Assembly (NCBI GenBank): GCA_029891345.1
Contig: CM057003.1
Span: 7,296,709-7,360,708 of the forward strand
Source: Dryococelus australis
Taxonomy: Eukaryota > Arthropoda > Insecta > Phasmatodea > Phasmatidae
DNA length: 64,000 bases
Direction: 5' to 3'
How positions within the stretch are numbered: position 1 is the stretch's first letter; every line of letters starts with the position of its first letter. Made by a program: the position numbers and the translations under genes. The notes under the pieces are model-generated. The model searched no databases and was not told where the DNA came from. It saw only the letters and a program-made list of their open reading frames with translations. This document shows positions 45,100 through 57,219 of this stretch, piece by piece.

Positions 45100-45920
45100 G
45101 TACCTTGCGGCAAAAATTTTACCTATGCCAAACTCTCCCATAAATAATTTTTTTTTTGTTCCGAACTTGTTGGGGCCTCAATTACAAAACATTGAGAACA
45201 ATATATAAGGCGGTATTTGAGGCCATAATTACACATGGTGCTGCGATGTGATACCACAGAGCAGAACTCGTATGTCATAAGAAGAAGCTCATCATTACTC
45301 AAAGGGCGGCACTACTGACAGTAGCAAGAACATACAAAGACAGTGCCAAATGAGTCACTTCCAGTGCTGGTGGTTGTATTGCCTATTGACCTGCTAGTAA
45401 CATATAGAGGGCTCACCGCGGAGAGAGCGTGGGTTGTGAGGCTGTCAAATGAAACCAAGGAAGAAATCATGGAAGAAGTTCTTAAAAAATGGCAAGAGAG
45501 ATGCGACGCCTCCGAACGTGGGGGGAGTGACGTATGAGTTGTTGCCCAATATTAGGGCAAGACTCGACTGCAAATGGATTAACATCAATCATTATAGCAT
45601 GTAGCTCTAAACAGAATACGGGATCTCCAAGGCGAAGTTAACACAGTGTGCAACTCGTGCAATCTCCACTGTGTGATGATTGCGGAGTGGACGATATGGC
45701 CCAACATAGGATTTCTGAATGTCTGAAGACAGAAGACTTTAAATTTAAAGTATGGTTGCAAGAAATCACAGAGTTAAAGGGCATTCACGTAAGACTGGAA
45801 AAATCGCATGAAAGACAAAGTTATACTTAAGATCTGGAATTAGTTTGCCACAAAGATTGTAAGAAAATTAGAGGAGTAATTCTGATGACCCATGATGGGG
45901 TATTCGGGCAAAGGCTTCTA
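45100..45920 (+). pseudogene. LINE ORF2 C-terminal fragment (I/Jockey/R1 type), frameshifted
   Basis: Several frames joined by shifts and stops spell the C-terminal part of a non-LTR retrotransposon ORF2. They give PNLLGP near 45160, a segment ending KKKLIITQRAALL near 45300, and then 45343-45537 with LPVLVVVLPIDLL, ERAWVVRLSNE and EEVLKKWQERCD. Next comes the RARLDCKWININHY segment near 45560, and finally 45648-45830 with SPLCDDCGVDDMAQHRISEC. The last is a Cx2Cx7Hx4C finger (first Cys codon at 45672), typical of I/Jockey/R1-like LINEs after the reverse transcriptase. The endonuclease and reverse transcriptase core are missing, so this is a 5'-truncated, inactive copy. It may include 3' untranslated sequence beyond 45920, and no poly-A tail is evident. 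Confidence 0.88.
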
Positions 45921-47244
45921 TGAAATGAAGTCGGGATATCTCTTATTGGCAAGGAGGGAGGTTTTTAGCGAGAAAATCAGTGTAATACCATGTAAGGCAC
46001 TAAGGAAAGTGAATGACCCGAACAGAGATGAGGAGAAAGTGCCGTGCTCTATCTTACTCACCTGAGTACAGTTGGAGTGAGGGAGGATGGAGGGTATGCC
46101 GGCCTTTGGGCCGAAAAAACTTGTTCCCAAATTGAGTAAAACAAACCTTGCGTACGAAAACGGCACGCTTGTGTAAACGGCAGTATGCAACCCTTGTGAC
46201 GTATGGTTTATTTAGGAAGCAACTGTGATTTCTCAAAGATTTTACTGAGGACGCGTGAAGATAACGTAAATAGACGGGTGTAAGTGAGAAGTGAGTATAT
46301 TTTTTAAAGTGTAATTCACAGGTGACATTTTTTCATAAAAACAGAGCTGGGCTGCACTAGCAGCTACGAAACCCTGTTAGCACACGCGCTACTTTAAAAT
46401 TATGGTTTCATCCTCATTTTGCGAGGAAGGTCCTCATTTAAACTGAGAAAAAAAATCATAAATTATTAAACAGTGGAACACCAACGAAGTAAAATGTTAC
46501 CTCACGTACGGCGTCATCCAACATGGCGAAGCTATGAAGAACACAGGCTTCCAATAAATTTTCCGGAGCGTTGCCAAGTAAGATAATGGGCCATAAGGGT
46601 GATTTAGGAAGCTATATCAGGGTGGCGGAAATTTATCATCCGCGTCTGAGTGGGAAGGTATGATAAGGCCGACGTTCGCGAGTGGATCAATAGCCTTTTT
46701 CACCTTTACAACCGTCTCGTGAAGTCATTAAAAACGACAGCGCAGATATTTATTTTTTAACACAATTGTTGTAAAATATATCTTGTAGGAGGATTTCCTT
46801 TGTCATGAATCTCAGACTACATTTACTGCTTGGAAGTTATTTTTTTGGGCTTAGCAAGTCTACGGCACCTTGTAATCGAAATTTACCGCCTTTTCTCTCC
46901 CGAACACAGAGCCAGATTCTTCAAAGAAATTCAGTACAATAGTAGTGTGATGATTTTCCTGTTTTCTCTCAGAAATTTAACAACGATTTTCCTACTCAAA
47001 ACCCTCTGCATCCGTGCTGGAGACACGTACAACATTAGATCAATATTGTCATTTAATAATGCGGGCCCATCATACGAAATAAGTTCGACGAGGGAAACGA
47101 TTGTTACAGAGGAGTCACTGCACTAAGACTGATCAACGAATCTCGATAGGATGACACAAAGGGACGCCTACACTGAAGAAAGAGTGAAACAGTATGAGTA
47201 GCAGGTGTGAGACATGGCAACGCTTGGATAACCATTACATTCAC
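45921..47244. other. No recognised feature
   Basis: The first 200 bp may be LINE 3' untranslated sequence. The rest is unassigned, and the frame at 46830-47126 has no domain I recognise. Confidence 0.4.
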
Positions 47245-47480
47245 TAGGCTATTCACGGTAAAGTGAGCACTTTTTAAGGCCCTCCAAACAGGTATTTACC
47301 ACTAATAAATATTATTTATTGCAGCCTCAGACTTACTTCTGAAAGAGGTGAAAAATAGACACGGTGTTTACTAGTAACACAGTAATGTTTGTATTAAAAA
47401 GTGACGCGAAGATAGAAATAGACCGAAAGGAAAATTTTATCAGGGCCTTAAAAAGTGCTCATTTTACCGTGAATAGTCTG
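47245..47480 (+). mobile_element. Family B MITE
   Basis: The left terminus is TAGGCTATTCACGGTAAAG and the right is CATTTTACCGTGAATAGTC. The interior follows 496-733 (CCACTAATAAATATT, GCAGCCTCAG). TA follows the right end. Confidence 0.86.
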
Positions 47481-47972
47481 TATCAAAGTTATGTACGTCT
47501 CCAATGAACAAAACACCCCCTCTTTTAGGTCATTGAAGAGAATAAAATTTTGTTGAATACATTTCTAACATGTTACAAATTTAACATTTGTGGAATAAAT
47601 AATGCTGTAAATAAATTACGACGATAGCGAAAAATTACTTTACAAGAACAGAGCAAAAGGAAGTATAAAAATTTTTAATTAATATTATTTTGTAAAATTC
47701 TTAAAATTGAATCAAGCACAGCCCATGTTTACGCACGTGTCTTCAGGTTGCCATACAATTCTTATTCCCAGAAAATATTTGTGGGGTTCGACCGTAGTTC
47801 AATTTAAAGTCAAAATAGCAAATAGTTAAACACTTAAGTGTCGGATTTCCAAGAAACTGCAACTCGCCAGTATTACGGCTTCAATTAAGATTACATCTCA
47901 AACCAAACTTTGTTTTGAAATTACTTTTGTAAATTGTAGGCATCAAGTTTTAAAATACGCAAAAACCAATTA
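47481..47972. other. No recognised feature
   Basis: AT-rich spacer between two family B copies, with nothing supported. Confidence 0.4.
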
Positions 47973-48210
47973 TAGGCTGTTCACGATAAAGTGAGCACAT
48001 TTTAAGGCCCTCCAAACAAGCATTAACCACTAATAAATATATCTTGTTGCCGTCTCAGGCATTACATTTTGCTTGCTGTGAAATGTATACACTGTGTTTA
48101 TTGGTAACATTGCAATGCTTATATTAAAAAGCAGCAGGAAGATGGAAATTGGATGAAAGGAGAAATTTATAAGGGCCTTAAAAAAAGCTCACTTTACTGT
48201 GAACAGGCTA
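47973..48210 (+). mobile_element. Family B MITE, 238 bp, complete reference copy
   Basis: The ends TAGGCTGTTCACGATAAAG and CTTTACTGTGAACAGGCTA are flanked by TA (47971-47972 and 48211-48212). It is the same length as the 496-733 copy and is the second plus-strand family B copy within 1 kb. Confidence 0.9.
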
Positions 48211-48831
48211 TAAAGAATATTATTTTTCAAATTATAGGAATTTTAATGAAGTTATCATGTGAACGGCAAAATATCCTCAAAATCTAGAAACACAAGTTGA
48301 CTCTTAAACAGCTTTCAATCGACTTTCCAATTTGCAGTGACTGCGATGTTCAGTTGTTTCATGAAAATATTGTCTCCGACAAGAATTTCGCACAACGCTG
48401 GCGTGCTGCAAAGGAGCAATTAAAACGATTTTAATGTATGTCAACTGAAAATAAATTACAACTGTAATGTAATGTTTTCTGTGGCCAGATACTGCAGACC
48501 TTTCCATTGTGATGATAAGACCACCGACTTCATAACACCCTGGCTGGAACTTCATACGGGCACTGTGGATGTTCACGACACGAGACGGATGCAATTTTTC
48601 CGCATTTGTGCAGTAGCTATTTTTGTCTGCTGTTGTGCAGTAGCTACTTTTGTCTGCTGTTGCGCAATAACCGCTTACGAAAGAGCTGCACGTTGCGGAG
48701 CCCTGCTTGTGTTCTCTCCGATAGCTTGCGCAAAAAAAAAAAAAACCAAAGTTTCCTCGTTTCTTTATGTGGCAATGAAAATGAGTACTTTTTAAATAGT
48801 TGCGATTAACGAAAGTGGCCGACAGAAACTA
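48211..48831. other. No recognised feature
   Basis: A short imperfect duplication of TGTGCAGTAGCTA(C/T)TTTTGTC occurs at about 48607-48660. The frames 48472-48795 and 48304-48594 overlap on opposite strands without recognisable domains. Confidence 0.4.
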
Positions 48832-49464
48832 TAGTCTTTTCACGGTTTCTTCACACTTTTCGTGTTAAACCTTAGAAATAATCACCCCAGGCATGACGTG
48901 TTTAATTCCTAAATATGTCATGTACCGTATGCGTTTTATACTTCTGTTAACATAAAAGTATCTTACTATTATTTCAATGGAACATTTACTGGTATTTTAT
49001 ATATAGATTATAATATTAAAAACAGTACTATGAATATATACATAACGTAACATACAGCTGTTATTGCTCCAGTATTCAGCTGGTCGCCATCACTAGAGTT
49101 GTTATATAGAATTCATTATGTCATAGATTTGGCTTCAGCTTCATGGAGACTTAGCGAAGTGTGATCCACTCTCTGCCTACCAGCCGGGTCTGATTACCTC
49201 ATGGGTTCTGTGATGTTATAACGTTCTCAATTATGTTTATTAATAGATACAGGGAGGAAATATGTGTGTTGGTAATGGATGGTAAGAAATAGTTCTGAAG
49301 CAAAATATTTTTTAACTGAGTACGCAAGAATGTGGTGCGTTGTCCTTTTAGTGTGCTTTTATAGACTCGGTCAAGATTTGCTTGCACGAGGCGGAGGAAT
49401 AGCTCGAAAGTAGAACTTTAGCAGGTCTTCGGGAAAGCGATAGGAAGTAACTGCGAATGGACTA
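48832..49464 (+). mobile_element. Family C element, 633 bp, reference copy
   Basis: The left end TAGTCTTTTCACGGTTTCT and the right end, as complement TAGTCCATTCGCAGTTACT, are imperfect inverted repeats with TA on both sides (48830-48831 and 49465-49466). The right 200 bp match the copies at 734-912 and 1950-2090. No transposase is encoded. Confidence 0.8.
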
Positions 49465-49593
49465 TAGCTAGAGACAGGTGTTCTCACGTAGACACGCGGC
49501 CATTAACCAAAGGAAGGTGTGGTCGTGGACGTAGGATATTGAAGTCTAGCGTGGCCATAACTACTTTCGCGAAAAACGCCTGTCCCTAGCTAT
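49465..49593. mobile_element. 129-bp MITE abutting a family C end
   Basis: The ends TAGCTAGAGACAGGTGTT and, complemented, TAGCTAGGGACAGGCGTT are inverted. The element shares its TA with the end of the family C copy and is followed by TA at 49594-49595. No other copy is seen in the window. Confidence 0.75.
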
Positions 49594-49595
49594 AG

Positions 49596-50145
49596 CTAGT
49601 AACAATATGGCGCTGTGTTGCAGTTGGATAAAAAGTGCTTGATAGCAGGCTGAGCGACGCAGATAATGTGAGAGAACATGGGAGAAGCCAACGTTGGCTT
49701 CTATCTCCTACAAATATAAACTAAGTTATATTTAAAATGATTATTGACTATTCAGGGAGTGCTCTACTGGCTGAAGAGTATAAATATTGAAGAAACAGAC
49801 TTATTCACATAATGATACCAATATAAATAAAACGAAATTATAATTACAAAAACAAATTAGAAGGTTCTAACTAATTAAAATCCTAATCTTATACAATATA
49901 AAATTACCACGCTACATTCTATGTACAACTTCCTACTGCGAGAAAGAAAACATACTAATAATTTAAAAGAAAAATAAGAACAACTCATGGCATAGATACA
50001 GCTTTACAAACAAACATACATTGTAGTGTGAAATAATAAATAACAAACATTAAATATATTAATAAAATATGTACATAACTGACGTGAAAATCAGGGTGTT
50101 ACAACACGATACAGTATTGATTGGGTTGTTAGAAACATATACAGT
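49596..50145. other. No recognised feature, AT-rich
   Basis: Unassigned DNA between MITEs. Confidence 0.4.
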
Positions 50146-50296
50146 TTCGTAATAATTTTACGTCTTCGCTTAACTGGAGCACGAGTTAAGTTATTAGACC
50201 AATTGAAATGTGAGTTTTACATATGGCGGAAGGATACGGAATTATGAGAAAAGTAGATTTTAAGGACGGGCTTCCAAAAGTGCTCACGTTATCGTA
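50146..50296 (-). mobile_element. Family A MITE remnant
   Basis: It matches the left third of family A in reverse, ending TTCCAAAAGTGCTCACGTTA and TCGTAAC. The middle portion (TTTACATATGGCGGAAGGAT) fits, though with many changes. The inner boundary is approximate. Confidence 0.6.
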
Positions 50297-50759
50297 ACAT
50301 TCTAAGTGACTTTAAGAGTAAAATTGAATCCGTCATGGTGAATAGTCGCCGACACAATCGTCAACTATCGCGGGATGTTTATGAAGACCCGGGGACCCCA
50401 AGCACTCTCTCTCGAGGGCACAATGGCTGGGGTTAAGGAGAGAGATGGTCTGGGATGGGAGTGTTGTAAACATTCCCAGTAACGAGCTGCTTCTTTCGTG
50501 CCCCGTCCGACGTCCTCATTACCCTGGTCTCTCCCTGGGAATTATCGTCGCTCGTTTGGAAGGGAAATGCCCCCCCCCCCCCCACGGGCGAGTACGTCAG
50601 CGACAGTCCCCCCTTTATCCAAGCAAAAAAGAGACCACGTGACGAAAGCGTTTGTCCCGACTACGAATTATAATACATGTCGTTTGCTTCTTGGTAGTCA
50701 CTTCTTCACACCTTCAAAGACTTTAAAAGGACTACTAACACACTATTTTTCTTGAATCG
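50297..50759. other. GC-rich spacer with C14 run between two family A remnants
   Basis: It contains a 14-base C run at 50570-50583. The overlapping plus-strand frames at 50445-50755 are compositional and have no domain. Confidence 0.4.
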
Positions 50760-51035
50760 TATCCTTTCACCATACGCAAATTTAACAGAGAATAAGGACG
50801 TGAGCACCTTATTCATCCGTCGATTAATTTCTAATTGTGGAAAGACAAGAAAAGTAAATTTGCTATTGTATCCTCATTATTGCGCACAGAAAATTAATTA
50901 AAATAATTCGCTGTAAACAAATTTAAAACGTAACACTTCGAGATACGACGTTAGGTTATGGATTTATTTTTCTGTATACATTGCTATCAACTTCATTGGT
51001 AGCATGCCCATCAGCGTTTCCGTTAAAAATATATG
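50760..51035 (+). mobile_element. Family A MITE remnant, plus orientation
   Basis: CACCATACGCAAATTTAACA, TTATTCATCCGTCGATTAAT, TTCGAGATACGACGTTAGGT and AATATATGCAGGTACG follow family A in order, but both termini are gone. It faces away from the remnant at 50146-50296. Confidence 0.6.
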
Positions 51036-52893
51036 CAGGTACGAACATGCATTATAACACCAAAATATCATGTGTTTCATAATTAAAGATTACATTTTTT
51101 TTACTAGGTCAGGTGATATTCTAAGTCAAATAAATAAATATGACCTACTGTAAATGAACCAGTTTTAATAAACACTGGGTTAGCTTCAAAGGTGAAATTT
51201 TTCTACCTCTGACAGTTGTACTAGAAGATGAATAACTTGTGACTTCTGAACACCGCCTCTCCCTTACAGAGGGCAATCAGACTTGCTGGAACAAAAATTT
51301 CAACTTAAAATTTTTCGAGGAAAACAATTTTGCCGTTTTCATAAAACGCTGGCGTTAAAAAAAATCGATCACATTAGAAAGAGGATAGTATCGGTGGAAA
51401 TCACATTAAAGAGGAATTAAATAATAATTTCTCCAATGCAGGTCTCTTTGCTTCCTTAAAGTAGAGGGACACTTAAAAATTTGCACACCCCATATGGGGT
51501 GCGTCGGACCAGATAACAACTCACACTAAATTCGCCTTTTTTTCTCGTTCCTCCCTGAGGGGTTGAAAAAAAAAGCTGAAGTGGCCAGAGCAGGGTGGTG
51601 GTGAAGAGGGGAGAGTGGCCAGATATACGACGTCACTAAATTGTGTCGACGTCGGACATGTCATAATAGCCTTGGAAGGCATTCAAAAGGTCCATAAATC
51701 CCTTTGGCAGCAACCCCCAGGGACGACTCTTCATGTCGCTGCACGCAGCTAGCCCCATGTTCGGATGTAAATCTCGATAAATCTCGTCCTTGTCCCTGGG
51801 ATATTTCCACCCCTCTCTACCCTCCTCTGCACATTTTCCTCTCCGGGTTTTCTAAGAGACTGCGGGGACCCGAAGGAACGTTAGATCAGAACTCGCCCTC
51901 AGTTCAAGCGTCCCCTAGGCTTTTTACCCCGCTCCCAGGGTTGTTTCTTTTGAGATATCGGGGACAAACGAGCCTGTGCCTTCGCTGCGATCCAGGGGTG
52001 AAGATACGTCTTCGCGACTCTTCTGTATAATGTGGCACTCTGGAACCGCTGGGGCGAGCTCCGTGGTCGAGCAGAATGGCACGCTCCGAAGATCAGGGGA
52101 GAAGCGAAGGAAAAACGTTTTATGATATGGGCGGGGAAAATAATGTTACAGCTAGCCTTAGATTCCCAGGACTTTACTTTCGCATTATCTAGAGTTCCAC
52201 GACAGATTTTACCATCGTGATGTGAGTGCCTGGAAGGGAACTAAAATGACTTCAAATCTGAGTCATTTAAATAAGTAAATTATTTAAAATCCAGAGAAAA
52301 TTTCGCAATAAAAGAAATTCAATGCTTGCAATTTACCTGCAGTAACAGGTGGATTACCGTATTAATGTCAATAGTACATAGGTAATAAGGCGTTCTTTGA
52401 CGGTGCCGCATATTAGGCTACTTTATTATCATTAGCAGGAATTCCAAAGAGCCACGTCATCGTTTTCAACTCTCATTCTTTGACACCCAGTCGAAGAAAA
52501 TTCGAATAGCTTAAACTATGCAGTGCTTTACCTGTTGTGAGCATACATGACATAAAAGAGAAAAATTAGGGCGAGAAAATTAAAAAATTCGTTAATCATA
52601 TATATTTTTTTACTTTTTAATTGAATCAACTCTATTATTTACAGGCACTGTTTATAGCTGTAGTTTTCTAAAAAAAATAAAAAATAAATAAATAACAAGG
52701 TTTTTAACCTTTTATAAATATAGAGAAACATTATATGGTTAAAAATAATCACTTAATTTTCCCCCAATAATATATACAACTAAACTGTTTATACCGTTCT
52801 GCTAACTCACAATAAATAACAATACTTACAATTATTCACCCTATTAATACAGGAATATTTTCAGATATTATATTAGCAATAAATACTATTATT
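51036..52893. other. Unassigned, GC-richer from 51580 to 52220
   Basis: The frames 51704-52030 and 52032-52220 lie in the GC-richer part, are adjacent in frame-like order, and have no recognisable domain. I do not call them. Confidence 0.4.
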
Positions 52894-53172
52894 ACAGACC
52901 GGAAAAATTCGCGATTTCAATGACCTGTAGGTTAGACTGCACATTCTTGTGTACAATAACGCGGATAAAATTAATAACCGGTTACTTGCTGTCACAATGG
53001 AAGGCAATGGTTGGGCCTGTGTTTTTTTGCGTGTTTTTTATTTGTTCAGCGTTCTTCAGAAGGTGATTAATAACGCGTGAACTAATTGTAATAGTGACGT
53101 GAAGAAATGAGTTTTTGGATTCTAGCCTGGCCCAAAATGAATCCGCAAATTCTTCAGGATTCTACTTATAAT
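52894..53172 (+). repeat. Dispersed repeat E, copy 2
   Basis: It matches 30413-30663: GACCGGAAAAATTCGC, CTTGCTGTCACAATGGAAGG, TTTTGGATTCTAGCCTGGCC and AAAATGAATCCGCAAATTCT. Neither copy has visible termini or a target duplication. Confidence 0.6.
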
Positions 53173-53676
53173 GTATACTCAGCGGAGTGAATGTTGAAAC
53201 CATATAACGTGCTTTAAAAATCTTCTTTAAAGAAATGATAAGCGAAAACTGATCAATCTTGAATCTCATAATTATGTCAGCCGACTTACAGCTCGGCTTC
53301 AACTTACGCACCGGCAAGTTATGCGTTACGTCTACATGGAAATTATTACTATAAATTCAAGATTTTAACTCATTGTGACTACATTCTCAATGCCGTGTTC
53401 CAATCATAAATGCATAATTAAAATAACATGCCTAATAAGTCTGAAATGCATGTAAAAATTCAATCAGGAAAACCCATTGGGGAAAATACCCGCTAAAGAC
53501 CTGAATAATCATAATGGCGCAAATAATACTTTACTGCGAAAATCACCACCATCGATGAAAATCCATGGGGAGCCATTAATCCCTCTCAGATCCAACCATT
53601 GCCAGTCCTATTTGTACACAAATGTATGTACACTGGCGAACTCTGACGCCAGAAACATAAAATTACCTTGCTAACA
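53173..53676. other. No recognised feature
   Basis: Unassigned DNA between repeat E and a SINE. Confidence 0.4.
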
Positions 53677-53929
53677 GGGGGCCGTGGTGGTGTAATGGCT
53701 GGACCACTCGCCTTCCAACTAGGTGAACTGGGTTTGATTCCTGGCGGGGTTGCTCCCGGATTTTTACATGTGGGAATCGTGCGGTTGGTCGGCGGCGTTT
53801 TCTCAGGGATCTCCCGTTTCCCCCGCCCTTGCATTCCGGCACTGCTCCATACGCACCTAGCTTCACCCTCACCCTCATCGCCTCTCAAGACCTCGATGTT
53901 AAAAGTCGGCCAAATATCTTCACTCCACT
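53677..53929 (+). mobile_element. tRNA-derived SINE, plus copy
   Basis: It has the head GGGGCCGTGGTGGTGTAATG, the B-box-like GGGTTTGATTCC, and a body and tail ending CTTCACTCCACTG. The target duplication is uncertain (GCTAACAGG before and CCAGCAGG after). The open frames on both strands are shadows. Confidence 0.88.
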
Positions 53930-55641
53930 GACCAGCAGGTGTAATTACCTACGGGATTCAAAATAATAACTTGTATGTGAGGCCTGACTTGATAGCTGTA
54001 ATTTACTTCACATTTATCATAGTAGGAAAAAACACATTACATTTTATTTTATACGTACTTTGAAAGTATGCGGCGTGAAATCTTTTATTCGTTATACTTA
54101 TATTATTTCAAATTCCTGTTATAACTGAATTTTGGTTCACATACCAGTTTAAAATTGATGGAATAAAAATCTCCTAAAATAAGATTTAGACGTTTCACGG
54201 TAACAGGAATAATCATGATTTGTGGTGACAGACTTTCGGACCGAGTAGGCAAATTATAGTCGGCAGGTCGATTTCAGCCGGAGTTTATTTTAACTTGAAG
54301 CTCCTCATCAACCACAAAATTACGGCACGGCTGTAGGCCCATGATATCATGTGGTGACTGTGAAACCAAAGAGAGATTGGCCGCGATCTAAGTCCGGTAT
54401 CAGCGGAACTTCCCACTGTTAGCCAAGTGTAATGTGCAAGTGGTTAAAAAAAACAATCTAACGGCACGAGCCTGTCTCTTGGGAAGGAAATTCTGACGTT
54501 GAGACCATCACGACTGTATCAAGCTGCAAAATGTGAGTGAGACGTAATAAAAATGGGGTACAGGTTGTCAATGATTAATCGACCACTTAGGAAAGCTCTG
54601 CTTAGGATGTAGGGTAAAATTCTCTGAATCTGGTCATACATTGTAAAAACTAATAAAAATACTAAACTTAGCAAATAACAATAATATGAAATGAAAATAT
54701 TTTCTATTAGATAAAATTTTCATACAGTCAAGTAATTTTACACGGTGCTCGTTTTAGGGAATTACATAATATATCAAGTACAGAAACTCACCCTACAAAC
54801 CCGACGATAATGGCGAATCTCCGAGTAGGGCGAATCGAGTGAGCAGCAAAAACTGGGAAAAAATCAGAGAAATGAAACAATGTTTCAAAACGCTTGTTAA
54901 TTCTAAGTCATGTTCGTTTGAAAATGTTGTGACCATCCCTCTTGTTTAGCTGCACAACCACACCGCGAGCAAAACTCCGTTGAATTCATGAAAACGGTAC
55001 GCCAGACGTTTACTGAGAAGCATCCTTGTTATTCACGGCATCCGTTGCGTTTTACATATTCTTCTCATTCCAAATTTGGGATGTTTTTCGCTTGTACTTA
55101 CCCAACTAATAGCGCAAAAAAATTACTACGTAATTATTTTACTCATTAAATATCGTTTAAATGGATTACTCTATTCGCCCTAGGAACACCAACCCGATTT
55201 ACCTGTTCGACACTTAACGCTTAAAAAATTAATTTGGCGACACTGACTGCAACTGGTAACGAAACGAAAATAGGTTTTATAATACGTCACTGTATGTGTT
55301 ACTTCACTGCGTGATTTGCTGTGCTTACATATTGCAATTGGTATTATTTATCTGTGAAATAAAAATAAATGTAAATAAGAAAGCAGTGAAAAACAGATAT
55401 TTGGGATTTCGTACTCCCACAAAAGAGCAAAGAACTAACAAGCAGTTCAGCGTGTCACTTTGCAAACGCTTTCACCCCTACCTACCTGTTGATGTCTTCA
55501 ACGCTAGATAGAAGCACTGTCCTATCTCATTTTCGTTTACTGGTAAAAATCGGGAGATACGTGAATTGCCCGATTCAGTCATTGGCCCGATTCAACCATT
55601 GACCCTATTCAGACCGTTTTACCCTACTTTTCTACTGATTT
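53930..55641. other. No recognised feature, AT-rich
   Basis: I see no supported gene or shared repeat. The frame at 55296-55511 has no domain I know. Confidence 0.4.
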
Positions 55642-55996
55642 TGTGTCCTTCCACCATATGTAAATATGTACATTTCCATGGGCCTAGTGACGTTTATTCA
55701 TGCGCCGGTCAAATTACAAACGTGGAATTGTTACGAAACTAATTGTGTCCTGGAATGCTAATTCGTGTACTCTCGGTGTATATAAAGCAGAAACGCAACA
55801 ATTTGATTTGCCACAAATTTATACTTTACGCTCACAATACAACGTCAAGACTTCGAACCATTTTATTAGATTCGCTGCCAAACTTAAGCGGGAGCTTGTT
55901 TGCACGTGTACACGGTAGCATATATGCAGTTAATGAGCAGTGATTTATTTTTCAGAGGTTGGTTTCAAAAGTGCTCACTTTACCGTGAACAGAGCC
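55642..55996 (+). mobile_element. Family A MITE, left end missing
   Basis: TTCCACCATATGTAAATATG, TTCATGCGCCGGTCAAATTA and the right terminus GTGCTCACTTTACCGTGAAC are present. The left about 70 bp are gone and the middle is diverged. Confidence 0.78.
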
Positions 55997-57219
55997 TACA
56001 GTAATTCTGTGTCCGTATTCCACTAGGGACCTCGAGTTGTTAGCGCAACTGGAATTACGGTCAGTCACCATTGGCGTCTATTTACCCAACTTTCAATGGG
56101 ATTTGGAGGGAACGTTCCACGAATTCGCACAGCCGTGCCGTGTGCAATTTGAAATGGAAATCACACACATTTTTTCCCCCCAAACTAATATAAAATCAAC
56201 ACGTTCGGATTTTTTTTACTTTTTATCTTTGCCCCGCGCGTTTTGAATAAAAATAAAATTTTCACATATTAATGAAAATTTTTTCAACCCCAAGGGACGT
56301 TATTTCCGCTTTTAACTTTTTACGTGGTTAGAAGCATAATAAATAATTACTGACAAAAACCTGTTATCATAAACAAAATTAAATTCCTACGCATTTCTAT
56401 TGGTCATTATAAAATATTATTATTAAATGAGCGTTTTCAGTTAGCGAAAACATTTGGCGTATAACAACGTTACGGTTTTTAAACATATTCTTGGGATATG
56501 TTTTTGTATTCCACAAGGAAAATTCAACGTTATTGCTCCTTCTCAGACTTTTTGAATGAGTTTTCGTGCCATGAATCGTTAAAACCGTATTTGTTGGAGA
56601 CTTAGGAAGGTTATATTATTTCTCAAAGGAAATAAATACATCACATTTAGATAAAATGTCATACATAACCACGCAGAAACATAGACACGTAATTATTACT
56701 TCAAGCACTGATTCCAGTGGCTCATAAGATATCCATTTATATTACTTTATCTGCAAAAGTCTGTAGCTGAAGATAGAGTTCTTATTATCCCAAGGTTAAT
56801 TTTGACCCTACAAGTTATGGAAAACTCACGAGGAAAATTGCCCTGAAATGCTTTCATTTCCTGTTTTAAAACTACGAACGTACTCTGTTTTCTACTATGC
56901 AAGGACGTTGAATTTGAAATGAAGAAAATCATAATAATGTTAGCTGCCAGCTTCGTCATTGGAGAAACGCCATATGTAAGGTATCAGGCGCTTTATATGG
57001 TACAATGGCATTATTATTACCATGTTCTTAATTCCATAATTCACAAAATGCCATATTTTTACTATAAATTTTTGCACGGTTTAAAGCTTGTTGAAATACG
57101 TAATCATCCAAATTACGTAGTTTAGGATGAGAAACCCAAAAATGTTGTTTTTATTGCTAGTTGAAGAAGCGAACACAATAAACTCAAGATTATTTGAGCC
57201 ACATTAGCTGGAAACTTTT
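55997..57219. other. No recognised feature, AT-rich
   Basis: The frames 56037-56246 and 56747-57125 have no recognisable domain. Confidence 0.4.

Noticed and set aside
53677..53935. Target duplication around the SINE
   Set aside because: GCTAACAGG and CCAGCAGG are too dissimilar to claim.
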